Shown one piece after another: positions 13,765-25,397 of a stretch of 64,000 nt of DNA (positions are counted from its first letter, which is position 1; the number at the start of each line of letters is the position of its first letter). The position numbers were made by a program, and so were the translations under genes. The notes under the pieces were generated by a model that was not told the origin of the DNA, ran no database searches, and saw only the letters and a program-made list of their open reading frames with translations. Source of the DNA: Asterella californica (lineage: Eukaryota > Streptophyta > Marchantiopsida > Marchantiales > Aytoniaceae); NCBI GenBank assembly GCA_036924285.1, contig JAYKYS010000014.1, positions 10,664,001 to 10,728,000 on the forward strand, written 5' to 3'.

Positions 13765-14100
13765 CTTGGCAAACTAGTCCAACTCTGTTCTTGCCCAGTG
13801 CGCAAGTTTCACCTCAACAACAACAGCCTCGTCCTTACCGCTATGAGCAACTCAAGTACGAATGGGAAGGCCTAATCGATGAGCAGATCGAGCAACCACA
13901 GACCACGCTCGCACTCGTATTGTTCTCAAGTTGCTCTTGAACCCAATATCAAACTCTCTCTCCTTGGCTGCCGGCACTCGTCCACTGTACCGCCTTGACG
14001 TCGGGAAGTCCCGTGGCACGACTCGTTACGGCGCAGTATGCCTTCTTTACTTGGTACAATTCCACCGTCTTTTGCGTTCCTTCCACTGCAAGCTAGTGTA
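13765..14100 (-). promoter_or_regulatory. Upstream region of the PDI gene, duplicated
   Basis: About 330 bp before the PDI start is nearly identical to 19560-19885, so the promoter side was copied together with the gene. A palindromic TGACGT core at 13996-14001 is a bZIP-type ACGT box, of the kind that ER-stress factors bind in other plants. No TATA box is evident. The ACGT core is changed to TGATGT in the other copy (19784-19789). A regulatory role is inference. Confidence 0.35.
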
Positions 14101-14965
14101 CTGAGGCTGCTTCCTCAGAAAGCCGTTAACCTTCGTGATCAAATCATTAATATTCTTTTCTTTCTAATATTTCAATATTCGTCTATTCACTTCTAAAATT
14201 GAGTCGACCTTCTGTTTTTGACAACTTCTATAAACCTATATATCCACATTGTTTTTCCTGCAAAGTCATTCGTCCGACTCAATATTATATCTGGGCATGC
14301 TATATTTAGAGTGGTAAGCTTTATGTTAGAAGCTCCCAAGTAATTACTGGTTGAAGATTTACTTGACGAGTTAAAGGTCCAAGAGTCATATTAAATCCAA
14401 ACTAAAATTCTGGCATTTTCAATTAGGGTTTCAGCGATGATTAATAGTTTCATTCTTATATATGATGGATTGCCCTAAATACGCAGGTGAAGGGTTTGCT
14501 GCCATTCTATAAAACTAAGTTGACCTAAATACGCAAGTGAAGAAAAACCTTACAGATTTCACACCATCCGGCGATGATCTTCGGCCGATATGCAAAGCAA
14601 AGTGATTTTATCCACGCCTCATATCAGTTGGTTCCGTTGGAGTCGATGATAGAGCAAATAATATGCAAGGAAGTACACAATGCGTAATAAGTTGTTGCAA
14701 GAAACAATCGTACATATGATATGCCGGCTCAACCACCTTTGGGGAACTTTTGCTCAGTATTTTTTTTATCAGAAAGTTGTAATTGTTATATAGAAATTTT
14801 AAACGAAACTCTATCGAAAATCAAATTAATGTTTAAGTGTTACATATTAGTCATACAGAGAACTTTCGAAACGTCCCAGAAAACCCATAAGTGAAATCCA
14901 TAGCAAAGCAGCTCCAAGTCCGACCAGTTATCGACTATAATATTAAATTGTTTAATAAATACATT

Positions 14966-15014
14966 AGTTTATAACCTAACCCTTCTTGTCAGAAGAGTTA
15001 GATAATAAATTAAG
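14966..15014. repeat. AT-rich hairpin repeat, copy 1
   Basis: Imperfect inverted repeat: TTAGTTTATAACCTAACCC against GTTAGATAATAAATTAA around a short loop, with AGAAG/CTTCT in the stem. It is followed at about 15022-15050 by CTTTCCATCTTTCGATGGAAG, a second small hairpin, then AGGTGA. Confidence 0.65.
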
Positions 15015-16225
15015 CTTGCAGCACTTTCCATCTTTCGATGGAAGAGGTGATTAAGCGTACGTAACCATTTCTAACCAATTCTCTTATATATACTTATTTG
15101 TAAAACTCCGCCACTTTTGACATGAAGTAGTATCCATGCTGGCAAAGTCACAAGCGGAGAGAGCGGAAGGACTCCTGATGTTGATTGTTTTTGTCATGTC
15201 TGCACTAGTTTATATATTCAAGTAATACAAAGAAAATTTATTGAATCTATTACTATCAGTTAATACCGTGTGGGATATATGTTATTAATAGATACTATAG
15301 ATATTATATTATAATTTTAGAATTAAAAATCTATATAAATATTCAATGTTAACCGAGCTACTGATGTTGGAAATAACACATAAAGCATGAGCAGACCAAA
15401 AGGTACAAGTCCTTCTAAAGGTACAAGGTAGGGATCCAATGATTATTAATACATTGAATTTGGTGTAACTTTAATTTACTTGTCTCCTCCATCCAAAGAT
15501 GGAGGAGGTGAATATGCATGCTGGATGAATGATGGGAATTTTTGCTCTCTTGTTGTTATAAATATGCAGAGAAGATAAAAGATTAGAACAATAACCGTGG
15601 AGAGATTTATATCGACAATTATACGTGATGAAATTCGGGACAAGCCGCATAATATCGTAGTTTGAGGAAATGGTCGCAGGGGAATCAACGTACGCACGTC
15701 AGCATTTAGCTGAACATAAAGTATTGGTTGATGTGAGATTGATTTCCAATTCGCTGAATCACCTATATATTGGTAGCCACTTAATTTAGGTATATGGCGT
15801 TCTGCAAATTCTAGTCATAACACGTTCTTGTCCACAGCTGTTTTTCCCCACGGGTTCCTCGTGATCTTCTCTTTCTGCTAACCGTTTATTTTGCAGGACT
15901 GAAATGAAGACAAAAGTTGAAAACACTATAGGAACTAATTTGGAAAGTGAGAGTTTTCGCTTCTAATGTATAATGTGGATAATAACCCTTCTTTATTGAC
16001 TTGAAGAACTTTTTCTCTTTATATATTATCGAGAATGTATAACTGTTATATGTAAAATCTAGACAAAATTTCAACAAAAATTAAATTTAAATTTAACTGT
16101 TAAATGTTAGTCATTCTAAGAACAACGACGAAGTCAATAGAAAACCCATAAGTGAAGTGCAGAGTCACGTGATTCTGAAGGTAAAAGTGTGAAGGCTGCT
16201 GAAATAAAAAAAGACATTAGTCTAC

Positions 16226-16280
16226 ACATTAATTTATCACCTAAACCTTCATATAGAAAGATTAGGTGATAAATTAATGT
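16226..16280. repeat. AT-rich hairpin repeat, copy 2
   Basis: Best copy: the arms ACATTAATTTATCACCTAA and TTAGGTGATAAATTAATGT are perfectly complementary. It is followed by CTCTTCCATCTGAAGATG and AGAGAGGTGAAT, the same order of parts as copy 1. Confidence 0.75.
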
Positions 16281-17520
16281 TAAGCTTACAACCCTCTTCC
16301 ATCTGAAGATGAAAGAGAGGTGAATAACCATGTGGATAATTATCATGATTCTCAAGCAAGTGTACAACTTTTGCAATGTTGTTGCTAGGTAGAATCTTCT
16401 TGCTTTGAACCCTTCCAAGAGCATAGATTTTAGCTCATATGTGGAAGTTGTTGTATGTTTGAGTAAAAGAGATCAGATAAAGTCAGCAGATGTAGTTTTC
16501 ATGATAAGTCTTTTATTTAAAGCATGTAAGCATTTTACAATTATGAAAAACAAAATTATATAAAAGAACAAGAAGATGTACAAATGGATGCAAAATAACA
16601 CACCAACTAAGAGGTGCAAATAGAACATTGAGACTAGAATGGAAAGAACCCGATAATCAAGAGGAGATTGCGCTTACATTAGAGTTGGTAGCAGAAAATT
16701 AATGAAGAAGAGTGGAGGGTACCTTGATCTGAACATCTCTAAGAAATGATGGAAGATCTGTTACAAGTCGAATAGAAAGATTGTTATTTATGAAATAAAA
16801 GCAAAAGTGTAATATATATCTTGATGAGATACATAGACCACAATTGGAAATAGAACTCATGAGAAATTGTGATGCAAGGAGGGATTCTAGAGGCACTCCA
16901 CATTTGATATCTGTAAAATCTATTGGACTCATCAATTCCAAAGGAAAGACAGTTGCAATTAAATTTCTCCAAAATATACAATAAAAATATCTGGTGACCA
17001 TTCTTCCCAATTTTCCTCTTCATCTTTTTCTAGTTTAATACGTTCATTGATTTTTTATTAGAGTAGTATTTGTCACTACCCGCAAGAAGAACTTCAGTTT
17101 TTGTGTCAATTCTCTCGTGATTGCTCAAAAGACCTAGTGATGTTCAACGTTTCGTGTCGGGAAGAGTTTACACATTATTGTAAATTTTACTAGCACAAAA
17201 TCCATCTTTACTCTTTCGGTATCGAAATAAGATGAATCACTAATTATAGTACGAATCAAAATAATCATTTTTAAAACTATCACACTTACTAGTACAATAG
17301 ATACGATAGTTGAACGCTAAGATAATTTAGACTGCAAACGCCAAAAATCAACTTAGGAAAGATAACGTTCAATTCCAAGATCAAACCTTTCCAATATCTT
17401 CAGATCTTTCACTTGACAACGTTGAAAGAAATTCATAAATTTCGTTTGTCTTGTTAGATTCATTCTTCTCTTCTGGTTATTTTGGCCGAATATAGTGCTT
17501 TTCAAATGTGCTCTAGCGAA

Positions 17521-19559
17521 TTTGGAATTACCGTGCCGAATATTTCTTCCAAAGCACCCTGACTGTCAAGTCCAAGACTGACAGCATCGAAGTTGGCAGG
17601 AGTTAAATCCCGAGTATGAATATAAAAATATGAAAGAGAATATTTCTTCTTTCCTCCTCTTGTATTTTGAGTCTGAAAAAAAATCCCTTTTTGCTTCAAG
17701 AAACCCCGAAATCTTCTATCCTAAACCTTTCTATGTTAATACTCAGCATTTTGTTTCGAGATGAATAGTAACTTGTAAAGCTGGTTAACCGCTTCTTTAC
17801 AGTTGATTCCTTATTTCACGGATTCCAAGTTGCAATGATGAAGTAGTCACCAAAACCATTTTCTGAATGAAAGTTAAAGGCACCAAACCGGCAAAATAAG
17901 ATCTTCTTTGGGTCAACCCCGAGCACTTGTAGCATACTCGGACTTTAACAAAGAAGGAGTCCTCAGCTTGACGCAGGTACCTGACGATATCATTGCAAGT
18001 AGGTATGACACTGAGAAACACAAAGTGGACACATACCAAAGGTGTGAAGAATTCCACAAAACAGACACCTTCACACTACAGCCTTCCTAGTAACCGACAC
18101 GAACTCCACCCTAAACACGTGACAACTTGGAGAAAAGTTTGGAGAAGGTACCAACCTCCGTATTTACAAACTCTGATAGGACTTCGAGAGAATAACTGAA
18201 CATATCCAATTTTGAATAACGGAAATTATTAATTTCGAGGGAGAAAGTCCGAATAGCTTCCGCAGATGCGGTAGTTCATCCCAAGGATAAGAGAGGTCAG
18301 TCGGTACTAATCAATTAACTAGGCATCAGAAGTTCGAGGGAATGCAAGTGGTACAATACCGAAACAAACGGAAAAGAGTCTGTGGAGACTTACTTCTTAA
18401 GATCCGGGAAACGTACTGGGAACCACTTGATGGTTGGGAATTCCGAGACACCATACTTGGAGCACAATGCCTTGTGTTGATCACAATCAACCTGCTCAGC
18501 CAACAATAATGCCACTACTCCAGTTCAGCACTACGATATTCCAATCTAGATGCAGAATGACACGAGTAATCGTTCCCACAGTCTGCACTTGAAGACCTGA
18601 ATTATTTCGTCGCAACTTCCTCTATCGTAATGCACTTTGACTGGGAATAATGTCAAAAGGTGGAGCGGAGTAGCTCACCTTGCCAACGAGAACACTCTTT
18701 GCTATTGATGCAAGCATCTCGTATTTTGGAGCGAATTTCTTGCAGCGACCACACCTGGAAAATATATCGAGGATGGGGACATATCAATTACTTCCAGTTA
18801 CTAAATGTGACTTTGCAAATACTGATCTTCGTATTTCACGGTCATCTCAGACTCACAGGGCAGACTCAACCATAAAACCCTGATCTGACATTTTACGTCA
18901 TGAAGTCAGCTGCCTTGGACCTAACAATCAGGTATGACCGTGTAACAGCTATGATCCATATCGAGACCTAGCTTCCACGTGAAGTAAACCGTCCCAGACA
19001 GCTGCTAAAAGTATTAGTGCACGACAGTTGAGACAAAGCCTCAGCAAGAACAAGATATTAACCATTACCTGGAAAACTGCAGCAAACAGTAATTACCCAC
19101 ACCAACCCGAAATCGCTCCCACTCTAGCAGATCCCTCTACCAGATCCCTCTACCATCGCAATACAGAAGCTTCCAGAAAGCTAAGCGAAGCTGAAATCTC
19201 ATAGCGTCCAAAATACGAACACCTAAACCCTCGCCGTAGAAGAGGTAACTATCAACTACTCACTTCCCCGTGGCTGATCACTACGTTCACGGATCTACCA
19301 AACTGTCATCACAAAACCGTGACTAACAAAGACCAACTAAAAGAAATCCAAGAAACTCAATTTTCTCAAGAAGGTCAAACCGAACTCACCAAGGTGCATA
19401 AAACTCCACCAATGCCCCCCTACTCGGTACCACCTCGAGATCGAAGTTATCGGGAGTAAGCACGACGACATTCCCGGCAAAACTTCCAGCTGAACAACTC
19501 AGGAACACCATCGCCGCACACACCAACAGTACCACAAATCTACTCATCGTCCGCTCCAT
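17521..19559 (-). pseudogene. Truncated PDI pseudogene (PDIL2-1-like)
   Basis: This is a second copy of the first five exons of the PDI gene at 10567-13764. Exon 1 is 19559-19390 (same length, ATG kept), exon 2 18754-18679, exon 3 18491-18394, exon 4 about 18190-18140. Exon 5 is split: its start is at 17980 and its remainder (LTPANFD) at about 17600-17521. Exons 6-11, with the second active site and the D domain, are absent. The first active site reads CGRC, not CGHC. Exon 2 has lost 9 bp, exon 4 has lost 12 bp (GTRT), and exon 5 is broken by about 300 bp of unrelated repeat. Splice signals of exons 1-3 survive. It cannot make a full PDI; a secreted single-domain fragment is possible only in principle. 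It arose by a local duplication of about 2 kb in the same orientation. Confidence 0.9.
17620..17935. repeat. Insertion in PDI pseudogene, dispersed repeat copy 2
   Basis: Sequence separating the two halves of the pseudogene's exon 5. About 17631-17870 matches 9680-9905. No open frame or clear terminal repeats were found. Confidence 0.55.
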
Positions 19560-19885
19560 CTTGGCAAACTAGTCCACCTCTGTTCTTGCCCAGTGCGCAA
19601 GTTTCACCTCAACAACAACCTCGTCCTTACCGCTATGAGCAACTCAAGTACGAATGGGAAGGTCTAATCGATGAGCAGATCGAGCAACCACAGACTATGC
19701 CCTCGTATTCTTCTCAAGTTGCTCTTGAAGACATAGTCAACCTCTCTCTCCTTGGCTGCCGGCATTCGTCCACCGTACCGCCTTGATGTCGGGAAGTCCC
19801 GTGGCACGACTCGTTACAGCGCAGTATGGCTTCTTTACTTGGTACAATTCCACCGTCTTTTGCGTTCCTTCCACTGCAAGATTCA
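19560..19885 (-). repeat. Duplicated PDI promoter region
   Basis: Near-identical to 13765-14100, with small indels. Similarity stops near 19885, after which the sequence (ATTCATAAAAGCC) no longer matches the PDI flank. This marks the end of the segmental duplication. Confidence 0.85.
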
Positions 19886-20860
19886 TAAAAGCCATTCAAA
19901 CTATATGACACCATTTTCTCCTCGTGGTACAGCCTGGTACACACGACCCCGATAGTGTTCGTAGCCCAGATCGTCTTAACCGTAGACCCCGATTCGATCG
20001 TCCTGCGTACCGTAGCTTTTCGAACTTCGCCATTCGATGATCACTTTCTACGACCAAGAATGGAAACAGATACCGATCACTTGCCTGTCTCTATCTGGTG
20101 AGGTTTCATCGTGGTACATCTGCCCCCAATAGGATGATCAAATATGAGGTTGACTCGACGATACTTGACTGCCTCTGTAAACGGAGGCAGCAGCCAGAAG
20201 ACAGTTTTGATCGCCTCGTTATGTTCTCAAACATAAGCATAACGAACAGAAAAGCATTGCAACGTCCAGGGCACTTTATGGATAACCTTTCAGTCCGAGA
20301 ATTCGAACCAAATTGACTCGACTACTCACCGACGTTTCCCATAGCTTGAAAGTTTTACTGCAAGCTACGCAGACGCTTCTCCTTTGTGGTACCGAAGTAT
20401 TCCTTATAGTTCACGATATTTAGGGACAATTTGCAGCGGTTCTACAGGAATCAGTGCCAGAAGACGACCTTCGCGATATGATTTACAATTTCTCACTCTC
20501 TCTTACGTTCTGTTGATTCTCGTGAACAACCGAATCTGCACACTGACTCAAATATCAAGAACTTGCCTCTGCAGTGCAAACTCTATAGCAACAAAGTGAA
20601 ATCGTGTCGTCAATGACAAACAATCCTACTGCTCGCTACACTGAATGCTCTGTCGCAGTGGAAATGGTCATCTCATCGATTCCTGTAGAATGGATTTCAG
20701 AAGAGGAAACCAATGATTAGCAATCCGTGGTATATGAACGGAAAATTTACGACAATCAATACTGAAGATAAAGATGGCTGCGCTACGATACGATCCTCAA
20801 TCCTCATACAGGCAGCGCAACCAACCTCATATGCCTACAAAGTTCGGGGCTTCTCGCAGT
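19886..20860. other. Intergenic, nothing recognised
   Basis: No gene family, tRNA or strong repeat is visible. The short open frames lack any recognisable motif. Confidence 0.5.
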
Positions 20861-20900
20861 AAAGCTGCGATGTCTCTTGAAACTCGAATGTCAGCACTAT

Positions 20901-21100
20901 CCTATGTTTCTTCAAACTCGAATGACAGCACTTTCCTATGTAAATTACTAACGAACGGCAACTTACCTAGGTAGCGTCATTGACGAACTCTGCAGCACTG
21001 TCCTATATTTCTTCAAACTCGAATGACAGCACTTTCCTATGTAAGTTACATACGAACGACAACTTACCATGGCAGCCTCATTGACGAACTCTGCATTCTG
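20901..21100. repeat. Tandem repeat downstream of U2, unit about 101 bp
   Basis: Two units begin with CCTATRTTTCTTCAAACTCG at 20901 and 21002. Each contains GAATGACAGCACTTTCCTATG and ends with TTGACGAACTCTGC. A partial extra copy of the start lies just before 20901. It directly follows the 3' end of the U2 gene on the minus strand. Confidence 0.8.
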
Positions 21101-21134
21101 ATTAGGTTGTTTGGGTCTTCCCGTGAGGGAGGAA

Positions 21135-21330
21135 GGGCTGCGCCGGCCATGGAGGTGGTGCAACACCGAGGCGACACTGGCAAATCCGAAGTAGCAAGCT
21201 ACTCCTTTGGACTCGCACCCGTGAAAGAAATTAGATTAATATCGTGAGGGTCGATGACCCTCGTATCAGATATTAAACTGATCAGAACAGATACTACACT
21301 TGATCTTAGCCAAAAGGCCGAGAAAGGTAT
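21135..21330 (-). ncRNA. U2: U2 spliceosomal snRNA
   Basis: Reading the minus strand from 21330, the sequence begins ATACCTTTCTCGGCC, the start of plant U2, and continues with GGCTAAGATCAAGTGTAGTA, which includes the branch-point-pairing GUAGUA. CAGTTTAATATCTGATA and stem IIb (GAGGGTC ATC GACCCTC) follow. The 3' part has the U2B''-binding loop text TGTTGCACCACCTCCA and ends GGCGCAGCCC, giving 196 nt, the usual size. One base differs in a highly conserved stretch (CTGATCAG where CTTATCAG is usual), and the Sm site (ATTTCTTTC) is interrupted by C. I see neither a plant USE (RTCCCACATCG) nor a TATA at the normal places upstream. It is certainly U2-derived; whether it is transcribed is uncertain. 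Confidence 0.9.
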
Positions 21331-21574
21331 GTAAACCAGTCCTCACTTGAGGGTAAATGACTACGCCAAAACACCCACTAGTAACGCCCCTCTTATGGGT
21401 TTACTTGCTAGGTCTCCACTCCCAAACCATTTCTGTCCTACACTGCACAAGAACTCCGAGTCGACAGACAATATCCTAGATAGCGTAAATAACGCATAAG
21501 CTGTTCCTGTTTATATTCTCCATCTTCGTATTTTTATCACACATTGTACGATAAGGGCCGGAAATCGAGACAAA

Positions 21575-21647
21575 CACTCTAAGAAGCTGCTACTGTACTG
21601 TCGAGCTGTCGAGTACTGTACACTCTAAGAAGCTGCTACTGTACTGG
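21575..21647. repeat. Short direct repeat (26 bp, twice)
   Basis: CACTCTAAGAAGCTGCTACT plus GTACTG occurs twice about 47 bp apart, separated by GTCGAGCTGTCGAGTACTGTA. No function is apparent. Confidence 0.6.
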
Positions 21648-21797
21648 GAAAGACGAGCATTTACTCCGAGCAGAGCAAGCATGAGAATGACAGAACAATG
21701 TTCACGGAGAAGAAGACCTGAAAGCTGATCGCCGTTGCTCTAGGAGCCGAGAGGACGAGGATCCATCCCTCTCACTCAAAAACTTCAAGCGTCGTAA

Positions 21798-22153
21798 ATG
21801 ATAGAGCACTACCGAAGAGCTTTACATTCAGGTCCATACTTGCTGAGTTTTAGAGGCGACTCGGGCGAGTGGGTTCCTGATATAGGCTTGGAAGCTGGAA
21901 CACCTCTCTCCCAACTGATCATCGAGTTCGACACTCAGTTGACTGTGTCTCATAAACACTGGTTCACATCCTGTCTTTGCTGCGAAGTACGAGTGAGTCA
22001 GCCCGTGTTCATCATCTGGTATTGGCGTCGAGGCTCCCGCTGCCCAACGACATCTTAAATTGTGCTTGCAGCCTCCACGAGTCGCTGCGAACTCAACACC
22101 AATCGACGGGGGCTTGGCTTCAATGCAGAACGGAATTATACTCAAGCGTCAGT
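21798..22153 (+). CDS. Possible small two-exon hypothetical gene
   Basis: An ATG at 21798 opens a frame to a strong donor (CGA|GTGAGT at about 21993). An acceptor (TTGTGCTTGCAG) at about 22069 rejoins it in frame, giving about 93 residues ending at a TAG near 22153. The product has no signal, repeat or family motif that I recognise. The acceptor also opens a longer frame to 22544 in another phase. Coding is supported only by the splice signals, so confidence is low. Confidence 0.2.
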
Positions 22154-24770
22154 AGCGATACAGCATCAGCTTCAGCGTTTAGCGATAATGCTTGCGAAGT
22201 TACGAGAAATCATCAAAAGTTCTAACGATGAAGGGTTTTCAGAATCAGACTTACAGACCGCGTTCTCTAGCCTAACTAGCAAACTCAGCGCCGGTATGGA
22301 ACAGAAGCAACTCAGACGCTGCGGAGCGGGTTCAGGAAAACAAATTCATTTGGTGTTCAACACTTGGTCTAATCCTCTACCGATTGCCGAGAAGACATCC
22401 CTCGCGACTGCACACGATAACAGCTGCATGTGGCCAACGCGGAGCCTCACCATATCAGGTGAACCGGCCGAAGGTTTCCAGTTGGTATGTAACCAGTCAC
22501 TACTGCAGCCCTGCTTCTTTTCCTATGACCATATGATCACATAAACTAAGTGATGTTTTCTATTTTTCCTTCTATGACTCGTTGATTTCATTTTGATCGT
22601 GAGACGAAGCCCGATACATGGCCCCATATATACGGCTGCATAACACACCCTATACACGACATACCAGTACAGTGATCTGAAAGAACAGGGACTTCTGGTC
22701 GTCAATTAGGCTTGGCTCGCCCGTCCTGCTTGTATGACTTGCATGCTTGTATGCTTGTCAAGTCACTTTGAGTAGAAGTAACATAGAGAGGTTTGACCTT
22801 AAGGTCGAAGGATCCATTCTTTCAGGCATTACTAGCCAACTTAGGCACAACAGTTCAGTTGTGTCTTGATATATAATAGAACTATTACAATCCTCTAGGT
22901 AATCTCTCATTTGCCTCTTTACTGCAAGTCGAAAGCAATGGACGTATAAATGAAGTACGGCATTGACAATCCATCAAGGTAAGGTTATGTTTGCAATGCT
23001 ACCTTATCAGTAATGATCCTTAGAACAAGCAGTCGCTGTATCAGCTCGATGATTTAGTACTCCCAAGTTATCACCGACTTCTGTAAATTCTGTATTATGT
23101 TTTGCGCATAAACTTCCGTTCAGTGCATGGACCTCCATTGTGTTCCCGGAAACCGAATCGCGGGGTCAAGGGTTTTCATTACCATTGGGCGTAACTCGGA
23201 CCATAAGTTCCCTCTCAGTCCATAGGTTTCTCAGGAAACGGATGGTAACTGGTCATTCATCGAACTTATGTTAAATCCAGCGATATATAGTCTATCTAGG
23301 CCTCGCATACTCTTTTTCTTAGGATTCGTTTCCCATGTTCCCACTAACAAGTCTACTGGGAGCAAACCTTCAATGTGGCTCGAAGAGTGGGCTTTGTGGT
23401 GGATACTTCACTAAAACGCGGATCGCGAGTGCTGATAAGTGAATCTTCCCTGTAGGACTCCCGCTCAGTACTTATTGAGGATGGGTTAGAAAAGCAGATG
23501 CAATACTTGAAACCAATCAGACAAGCCTGATCCTTGCTTCGGTCCGATCTTGAGTCCTGTAGGTGCTAGAATGGCTGCGTGAATGTATTCATTTATCTCA
23601 TTTCTGAAGTCAATTTTATGGATGTCACAGTGTACTGATCCTCGAATGTGTTTTATCTCGGAGTCCTTACAAAACCTCGAGTGATTAGTTACTACATCAG
23701 GAATGTGTGTGCCGGTGTTGGGACTACAACGTTCGATTTGAGGAAGCATTTAAGTCAACCGTGGTTCTTGATGTTACTAAGATTCTGAATACATTAGTTG
23801 TTCATGTGAGACAGAAGAACCCTCCGAGATAGTGGTATAAAGTTTAACGTGAAGGTGTTCTTTCATTGGGAACTTGACGTATCGATTACGTTGACTTCAT
23901 GTCTTACGTTTCAGCTTTCCTGGTCAGATGGCTCTTGCCCCCACAATCCCGCACTTGAGAGAAACCTCCATCTGCCGAGATTGAACCATTTCCAGAGGTC
24001 TTTGGTCGAGGATTTTGCTGCGGCGTAAGTTCATCATCAGCCAGACGATGCCTCAATCACCGGACTGCTAACTCAATTCGATCATGCCCTTGAGCGAGGA
24101 CGGTAACCTTACACACCCTCGATGTAATTGCGTATACGTTGCACGAAGTAGTCCTCATTTCCCACATCTTCATCTACCAATTCCAAAATCTTCTATCTTT
24201 TCGATACATTTAAAAGTCTGAATTTGTTGATCACACCCCTTTAGCAGTATATTGTTTCATCACAACCTTGACTGACGACCGACCGTCAAATTAGGTACTT
24301 TGTCATGTCAGCTGACCATGTGGACGGTATGTACATGTATGCTTAATGTTTTGACAAGAATGATTTGAATGGCGAGAAGATTTTGTCACATCCTGCTCGA
24401 TGTAAAGCGATCTGCTGCGATATCTACATGACAAAATAATTGATTTGACTGTCGCTAAAGAGGTGATCAAGCAAACGAATGTACTGAGGTGTGATGAAGC
24501 AAATTTCTTTTTTAACTATTTCAATAAAGAAATGCACAAGAATACTTCCTTTGACCAAACTCGGGAGTAAATAAATAATATGCATGCTTCTTGAACTTTC
24601 CACAAGAGGAAGCAAGAAGACAGGACAAAAAATTGGTGAGAAAACTGTTGGTGGAGATTGGCTCTCGCACGACCGGACGAGTCAGACTTCGTTGTTACAC
24701 AAGAAATTTTATTTTAATTCTTTTAAGTAAAATCTGTAACTATTAAACTAAATCTCAAACAAGGTAATAT
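22154..24770. other. Intergenic, nothing recognised
   Basis: Moderate GC content, no recognisable gene or repeat. Open frames at 22062-22544 (plus) and 23486-23749 (minus) have no motifs that I can place. Confidence 0.5.
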
Positions 24771-24779
24771 TAAAAGATT

Positions 24780-24832
24780 TATGTTTATTGCCTAAACTTT
24801 CTGACAAGAAGGTTTGGGCAATAAATTTATGA
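24780..24832. repeat. AT-rich hairpin repeat, copy 3
   Basis: TATGTTTATTGCCTAAACTT pairs with GTTTGGGCAATAAATTTAT around TTCTGACAAGAA. It is followed at about 24855 by ATATGAATATGCATGCAAG, text also seen after the related boxes at about 8570 and 15510. Confidence 0.65.
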
Positions 24833-25342
24833 GCATGTCACCCTTTTTTATACTAGAAAAATATGAATATGCATGCAAGATAAACTTCGGGGAACATTTG
24901 TGCGTGTTGTTATCGGAAAAGATATATAAGTGTAAAATGTAAATTTTGTACTAAATTGAAAAAGAAAATTTGTGATCTAATTACAGGATGCGTAGACTCA
25001 TGCACTGCAAAACCTACAAGCGTGGCAACCACTAACGACAAGAAACTTTTAAGAAATACTCTTAACAAATGTGTTTCATGTTAGCGTGTCTAAGAGTCTT
25101 CTGCGAGAAAAGTACAAAAAGCTAACAGCACTCCACGTGAAACTTTGTCGTATTTGACTTTAGAGTAAAATTTGTTCTTATGTAATCCGCTTGGCGGCTC
25201 GAGTCAGTGTACAAGTCAAACTCAGAGTGAAAATTATATAATCCACATGGTAATGCCTGTCAACATTGGACTTACTTTTTGGTCAAGAACGAGAAGTTTC
25301 TTCCGAAAAGCAAGAAGAGCACTTGCAAGCACGATAAGAAGG

Positions 25343-25397
25343 GGTTTAGTTTATTACCTAATCTTTCTCTCATGAAAAGATAGGAAATAAATTAAAC
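25343..25397. repeat. AT-rich hairpin repeat, copy 4
   Basis: GGTTTAGTTTATTACCTA pairs imperfectly with TAGGAAATAAATTAAACC around a loop that holds CTTTCTCTCATGAAAAG. Confidence 0.65.

Larger units (their letters stand above)
14100..17520. other. AT-rich intergenic region with hairpin repeats
   Basis: There is no supported gene. The region contains two copies of an AT-rich hairpin repeat (about 14966-15014 and 16226-16280), each preceded by similar text (AAAACCCATAAGTGAA at about 14880 and 16140) and followed by a short second hairpin with GATGGAAGAGGTGA-like sequence. A third such second hairpin lies at about 15484-15512. From 16500 to 17500 I see nothing recognisable. Confidence 0.6.

Noticed and set aside
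22062..22544. 160-codon plus-strand ORF
   Set aside because: No recognisable domain, and a splice acceptor at its start suggests another reading frame; support is too weak.
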